64,000 bases of DNA from Pseudocalidococcus sp964653145 (GTDB lineage: Bacteria > Cyanobacteriota > Cyanobacteriia > Thermosynechococcales > Thermosynechococcaceae). The notes below the pieces were generated by a model. That model did not search any database, was not told the origin of the DNA, and saw only the letters and a program-made list of their open reading frames with translations. Both the position numbers and the translations under genes were made by a program. Below are positions 61,375 through 64,000 of the stretch, one piece after another (the first letter of the stretch is position 1; each line of letters starts with the position of its first letter). The stretch covers positions 1-64,000 of the forward strand of contig CAZZCG010000016.1 in NCBI GenBank assembly GCA_964653145.1. The letters are read 5' to 3'.

Positions 61375-63606
61375 TTACCTCTTGATCAATAAGCTTAATA
61401 AACTCTGTTTTTCTGGTTCTTTCTCTTGACCGTAGTAGTAATATAAGTCGTCGTCTGATTTAGAGTTAACCCCGTTAACAACTAATCCTAATAAATTTTG
61501 CCCAGATTGCTGAATTGATTCTTTTGCTTTAATTGCAGCTGGGCGAATCAACTTCCCAGGCCTGGCTACAAGCAAAATAGCATTAGAATTTTTACCCAAC
61601 ATAAGCGCATCTGCTGAAACGGTTAGGGGTGGCGCATCGAGTAAAACATAATCATAGGATTCGCTGAGTCTTTTCAAAAGATTTTCATACTTTTCCGAGT
61701 TGAGTAAGGCAACAGGGTTGGGGGGAATTACCCCAGCAGTGACGACATCAAGAAAATCATTTTCTGCGTAGAGACAATCATCAAACGGAATTGCTTCAAC
61801 CAGATAGTTGCTTAAGCCAACTCGGTTGGGAATTTGCCAAACATCGTGTTGGGATGGTCGCCGCATATCAGAGTCGACAATAATTACCCTTAAACCAAGC
61901 TCAGAGATAGCTAAACCCAAATTGGCAACAGTTGTTGATTTGCCTTCTCCAGGCATTGCACTTGTCACTGTAATGACCCGCAACTTGCTGTCTGAATTAG
62001 AGAATTTAATGTTAGCCAACAGCATTCGATAGGCTTCACTGGCTGGGAGGCGCGGTTCATCACGAACCACAAGAGTGGTATGTCGTTCGACAACATCGTT
62101 AACGGCAATCGGCAAACTAAGTTTCCGTTCAGGAGAATTTAGCTGGGGAATGGATGCTAAAACCGTAGAAAAAGAATAAATGTTTTTAATCTCATCTTCG
62201 GTATAGATCGTTTTGTCAATTTGATCTAGCAAATAGGCAATTCCCAAGCCAAGTATTGAACCCAAGATGGCTCCCAGAATTAAGACCCGAGTCCGACTAG
62301 TGGAAACTGGATAGCCCAAAGGTGTAGCTTCTTGGACAATAACGACTCCGCCTTCATTCTGATTCTCAGCTAGCTGAGCACTATTAAAGGCTTGCAACAA
62401 TGTGGTGTACTGAGTGCGCGCTGTTTCAACATCTAATTGAAGAAGGAGAAATTGTTTTTGGATTTCCGGTAGCTCATTGGAGCGTGTGACTCCAAAATTC
62501 AATCTCTGTTGCAAACTCTCTAGCTGTTTTTCAACGTTTCCAATCAGAATTGCATTTCTGATTTGAGTCCTCAAGAAATCAATTGAGGATGGTCCCCGCT
62601 GTAGGTTTACTGGTGAGTTATTTTCTCCAATTTTTCCAGAACCAATTAGTTGAGTAATGCGGTCATTAACGATCTGCTCTTCAGAAGTTCTTTTGCGGAT
62701 CAAGGCTTGAATCTCTGGGTGTTCAGGCTGGTAACGAGAACTTAAAGCAGCAATTTCTGACTCCGTATTTTGTAAGGTAGTTATTGCTTGTTGGATTCCG
62801 GAAGACTCTGCAAGCATTGCAATTCCGTTGGCTTCTCGAGTATTTACCCCTGTAATGGATTCCAGTTCAACTTGAGTGTCAATCAGTCCAGTTAACTCGG
62901 CTTGCCTAGCTGAAATATTCTGACGAAGTTGCGCTAGTTCAGTGACTAGGGCGGTTACTTGGGCATCAATAGCTAGAAGGTTGTGTTTTTCACTAAACTC
63001 TTGGCGCTTTTGAAGGGCTTGATTTAATTGTGAAAGGGTAATTGGAAGCTGACTTTCAATAAATTCCCGTGTACTTTTCCTTTGAGTCCGACTTAGCCGA
63101 ATGTCATTACTAACAAAATTATTCATTAAGCTATTAACAACTTGAACTGCCTCTGACTCATCTGGGCCACGATAAGAGACTTGGAAAATATCAGTTCTTG
63201 GCAGTGGTGAAACAGATATTTGTTCCAAAAAAGCGCGAGGATCAAGAGGCTGATTATTTTGACTCTGCAAACCAAGTTCTCTAATTGTTGGAACCAGAAC
63301 AGGCTCAGTCTTAAGAATTGCCATCTGGGTGTTAAGAGCATTCTGACCTGCTCCACTGAAATTGCCGATGCCTGGAATTAGGGAGCTAGACTGATTACGA
63401 CTATTCAACATGATTAAGCCACGGGCTTCGTACATTGGCTTAATATTAAGGGCATATACTGCTGAGAGAGCAAAGACACTTCCCATGGTTATTGAAAAAG
63501 CTAACCAATGACGCTTAACTAGGGAAAAATAGGTAGATAAATTGAATCCAGTATCTTGTCCTGGAATGGTTGACTTAAGTGCAGTGTTTGGGCTGAAACT
63601 ATTCAT
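61375..63606 (-). CDS. polysaccharide BY-kinase (Wzc-like), second copy
   Basis: Chain-length regulator fused to a tyrosine autokinase, partner of the SLBB export protein encoded just upstream. The ATG at 63606 (MNSFSPNTALKST) is preferred to a TTG six codons earlier. Wzz domain with transmembrane helix WLAFSITMGSVFALSAVYAL, periplasmic coiled coil, second helix VLILGAILGSILGLGIAYLL, then the kinase: Walker A MPGEGKSTTVANLGLAIS near residue 552, A' VIIVDSDMRRPSQHD, Walker B YVLLDAPPLTVSADAL. The C-terminal tyrosine cluster is DDDLYYYYGQ. About 743 residues, collinear with the copy at 30895. The ABC exporter gene follows after about 300 bp. Confidence 0.94.
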   Translation of the reverse strand: MNSFSPNTALKSTIPGQDTGFNLSTYFSLVKRHWLAFSITMGSVFALSAVYALNIKPMYEARGLIMLNSRNQSSSLIPGIGNFSGAGQNALNTQMAILKTEPVLVPTIRELGLQSQNNQPLDPRAFLEQISVSPLPRTDIFQVSYRGPDESEAVQVVNSLMNNFVSNDIRLSRTQRKSTREFIESQLPITLSQLNQALQKRQEFSEKHNLLAIDAQVTALVTELAQLRQNISARQAELTGLIDTQVELESITGVNTREANGIAMLAESSGIQQAITTLQNTESEIAALSSRYQPEHPEIQALIRKRTSEEQIVNDRITQLIGSGKIGENNSPVNLQRGPSSIDFLRTQIRNAILIGNVEKQLESLQQRLNFGVTRSNELPEIQKQFLLLQLDVETARTQYTTLLQAFNSAQLAENQNEGGVVIVQEATPLGYPVSTSRTRVLILGAILGSILGLGIAYLLDQIDKTIYTEDEIKNIYSFSTVLASIPQLNSPERKLSLPIAVNDVVERHTTLVVRDEPRLPASEAYRMLLANIKFSNSDSKLRVITVTSAMPGEGKSTTVANLGLAISELGLRVIIVDSDMRRPSQHDVWQIPNRVGLSNYLVEAIPFDDCLYAENDFLDVVTAGVIPPNPVALLNSEKYENLLKRLSESYDYVLLDAPPLTVSADALMLGKNSNAILLVARPGKLIRPAAIKAKESIQQSGQNLLGLVVNGVNSKSDDDLYYYYGQEKEPEKQSLLSLLIKR

Positions 63607-63643
63607 AGAAAAAGCAGTAACCAAAGTTTAAACAAAAATAGAC

Positions 63644-64000
63644 TTAATTAAAAAGCCTCTCAAAAATCAACAAAGTACTGAAGGGAGAAACAATGGTGGC
63701 CAGTCCCTCAATGAAGCGATAGCCATCTCCCTTGGGTACAAAAATAACGTCCCCATCGTCTACTTGGGTTGTGTCTGCTAATCTACTCAAGTTAACTCGC
63801 CTTTCTTCAACCTGCCCATTTGGCTGGAGTCGGAAAAATCGTACTTTACCCATATCAGCTTTATCTGTTGGCCCGCCAGCAAAAGCAATGGCTTGAGAAA
63901 TGCTTATATCAGGTGGGACTTCTTTTGATCCAGGCCCCCGAACTTCTCCAATCACCTGAATTCTCACACTTTCTGGCCCATAGCTAGAGCGCGCAAGCAA
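63644..64000 (-). CDS. SLBB-domain polysaccharide export protein (Wza-like), partial
   Basis: The last 118 residues of a protein whose start lies beyond the right edge. Residues VRIQVIGEVRGPGSKEVPPD to VIFVPKGDGYRFIEGLA form one SLBB (beta-grasp) unit, with ISISQAIAFAGGPTDKADMG typical of Wza-family repeats. The tail (IEGLATIVSPFSTLLIFERL) is hydrophobic, consistent with an outer-membrane segment. Directly upstream of the BY-kinase gene, 37 bp between them, so it should be the outer-membrane export channel of this locus. Confidence 0.85.
   Translation of the reverse strand: MLARSSYGPESVRIQVIGEVRGPGSKEVPPDISISQAIAFAGGPTDKADMGKVRFFRLQPNGQVEERRVNLSRLADTTQVDDGDVIFVPKGDGYRFIEGLATIVSPFSTLLIFERLFN

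Larger units (their letters stand above)
1752..61565. repeat. dispersed palindromic repeat CCAGGCCTGG
   Basis: A perfect 10-base palindrome found at no fewer than 16 places: 1752, 5833, 8034, 10504, 12041, 12419, 13696, 15310, 17950, 19624, 35107, 35322, 40742, 43742, 59771 and 61556 (first base of each). Chance expectation in 64 kb with equal bases is about 0.06. Shorter forms (CCAGGCC/GGCCTGG) are far more numerous. Most copies lie in genes. It behaves like the cyanobacterial HIP1 palindrome but has a different sequence; it joins two CCWGG sites over a GGCC core. Confidence 0.9.

Overview
The window is chromosomal DNA from a cyanobacterium. The markers are a ZipN/Ftn2-type divisome protein, an NdhD proton-pumping subunit of NDH-1, cyanobacterial-type ThiC, squalene-hopene cyclase, an 8-HDF-type photolyase, CobN, DUF2993 and DUF29 proteins, and a Wza/BY-kinase glycan export pair. 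HIP1 (GCGATCGC), the usual cyanobacterial repeat, was not met while reading. Its place seems to be taken by another perfect palindrome, CCAGGCCTGG. The genus cannot be fixed from this alone; a unicellular Synechococcus/Thermosynechococcus-like lineage is a guess. No rRNA, tRNA, CRISPR array, transposase or prophage gene was found.

Positions 1-44,600 are core genome with moderate GC and dense CCAGGCC motifs. In order: zipN (frame-broken at the left edge by a tandem repeat in poly-G sequence); a TagA-type glycosyltransferase; purF; a minus-strand block of ROK glucokinase, LCP-family protein and DUF2993 protein; a plus-strand operon of a small coiled-coil membrane protein, a GtrB-type glycosyltransferase, an Hsp70-like protein, photolyase and a DUF29 protein; a minus-strand block of GT2 glycosyltransferase, SpoU rRNA methyltransferase and aldehyde dehydrogenase; cobN-clpB-dprA; a large PAS/GGDEF diguanylate cyclase; DedA; an MltA-type lytic transglycosylase; a BY-kinase; a TPP riboswitch with thiC; a sirohydrochlorin chelatase; gap1; shc; sat; an SdhB-like Fe-S protein; ndhD; and three small genes ending in yraN.

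Positions 44,600-64,000 form a surface-glycan locus, nearly all on the minus strand and mostly much more AT-rich. In transcription order it encodes a Wza-like SLBB protein (cut by the right edge), a BY-kinase/chain-length regulator, an ABC exporter, an aldolase fused to a DUF115-like domain, a CMP-sugar synthetase, a HAD phosphatase, a stand-alone DUF115 protein, several glycosyltransferases, a polysaccharide pyruvyl transferase, a Wzy-like polymerase, GDP-mannose 4,6-dehydratase and two acetyltransferases. The likely product is an exported, pyruvylated and acetylated polysaccharide. The aldolase/CMP-synthetase/HAD/DUF115 block looks like an unconventional route to a CMP-activated keto-acid sugar, and it is the best candidate here for undescribed biochemistry.

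The envelope theme runs through both halves: lipid-linked glycan synthesis (TagA, GtrB, GT2), attachment (LCP), wall remodelling (MltA), hopanoids (Shc) and two BY-kinases. The repeat landscape separates the halves. Exact CCAGGCCTGG palindromes are spread through the core, are missing for 16 kb inside the glycan locus, and reappear in the ABC exporter and second BY-kinase. This pattern suggests the middle of the glycan locus arrived later than its flanks.
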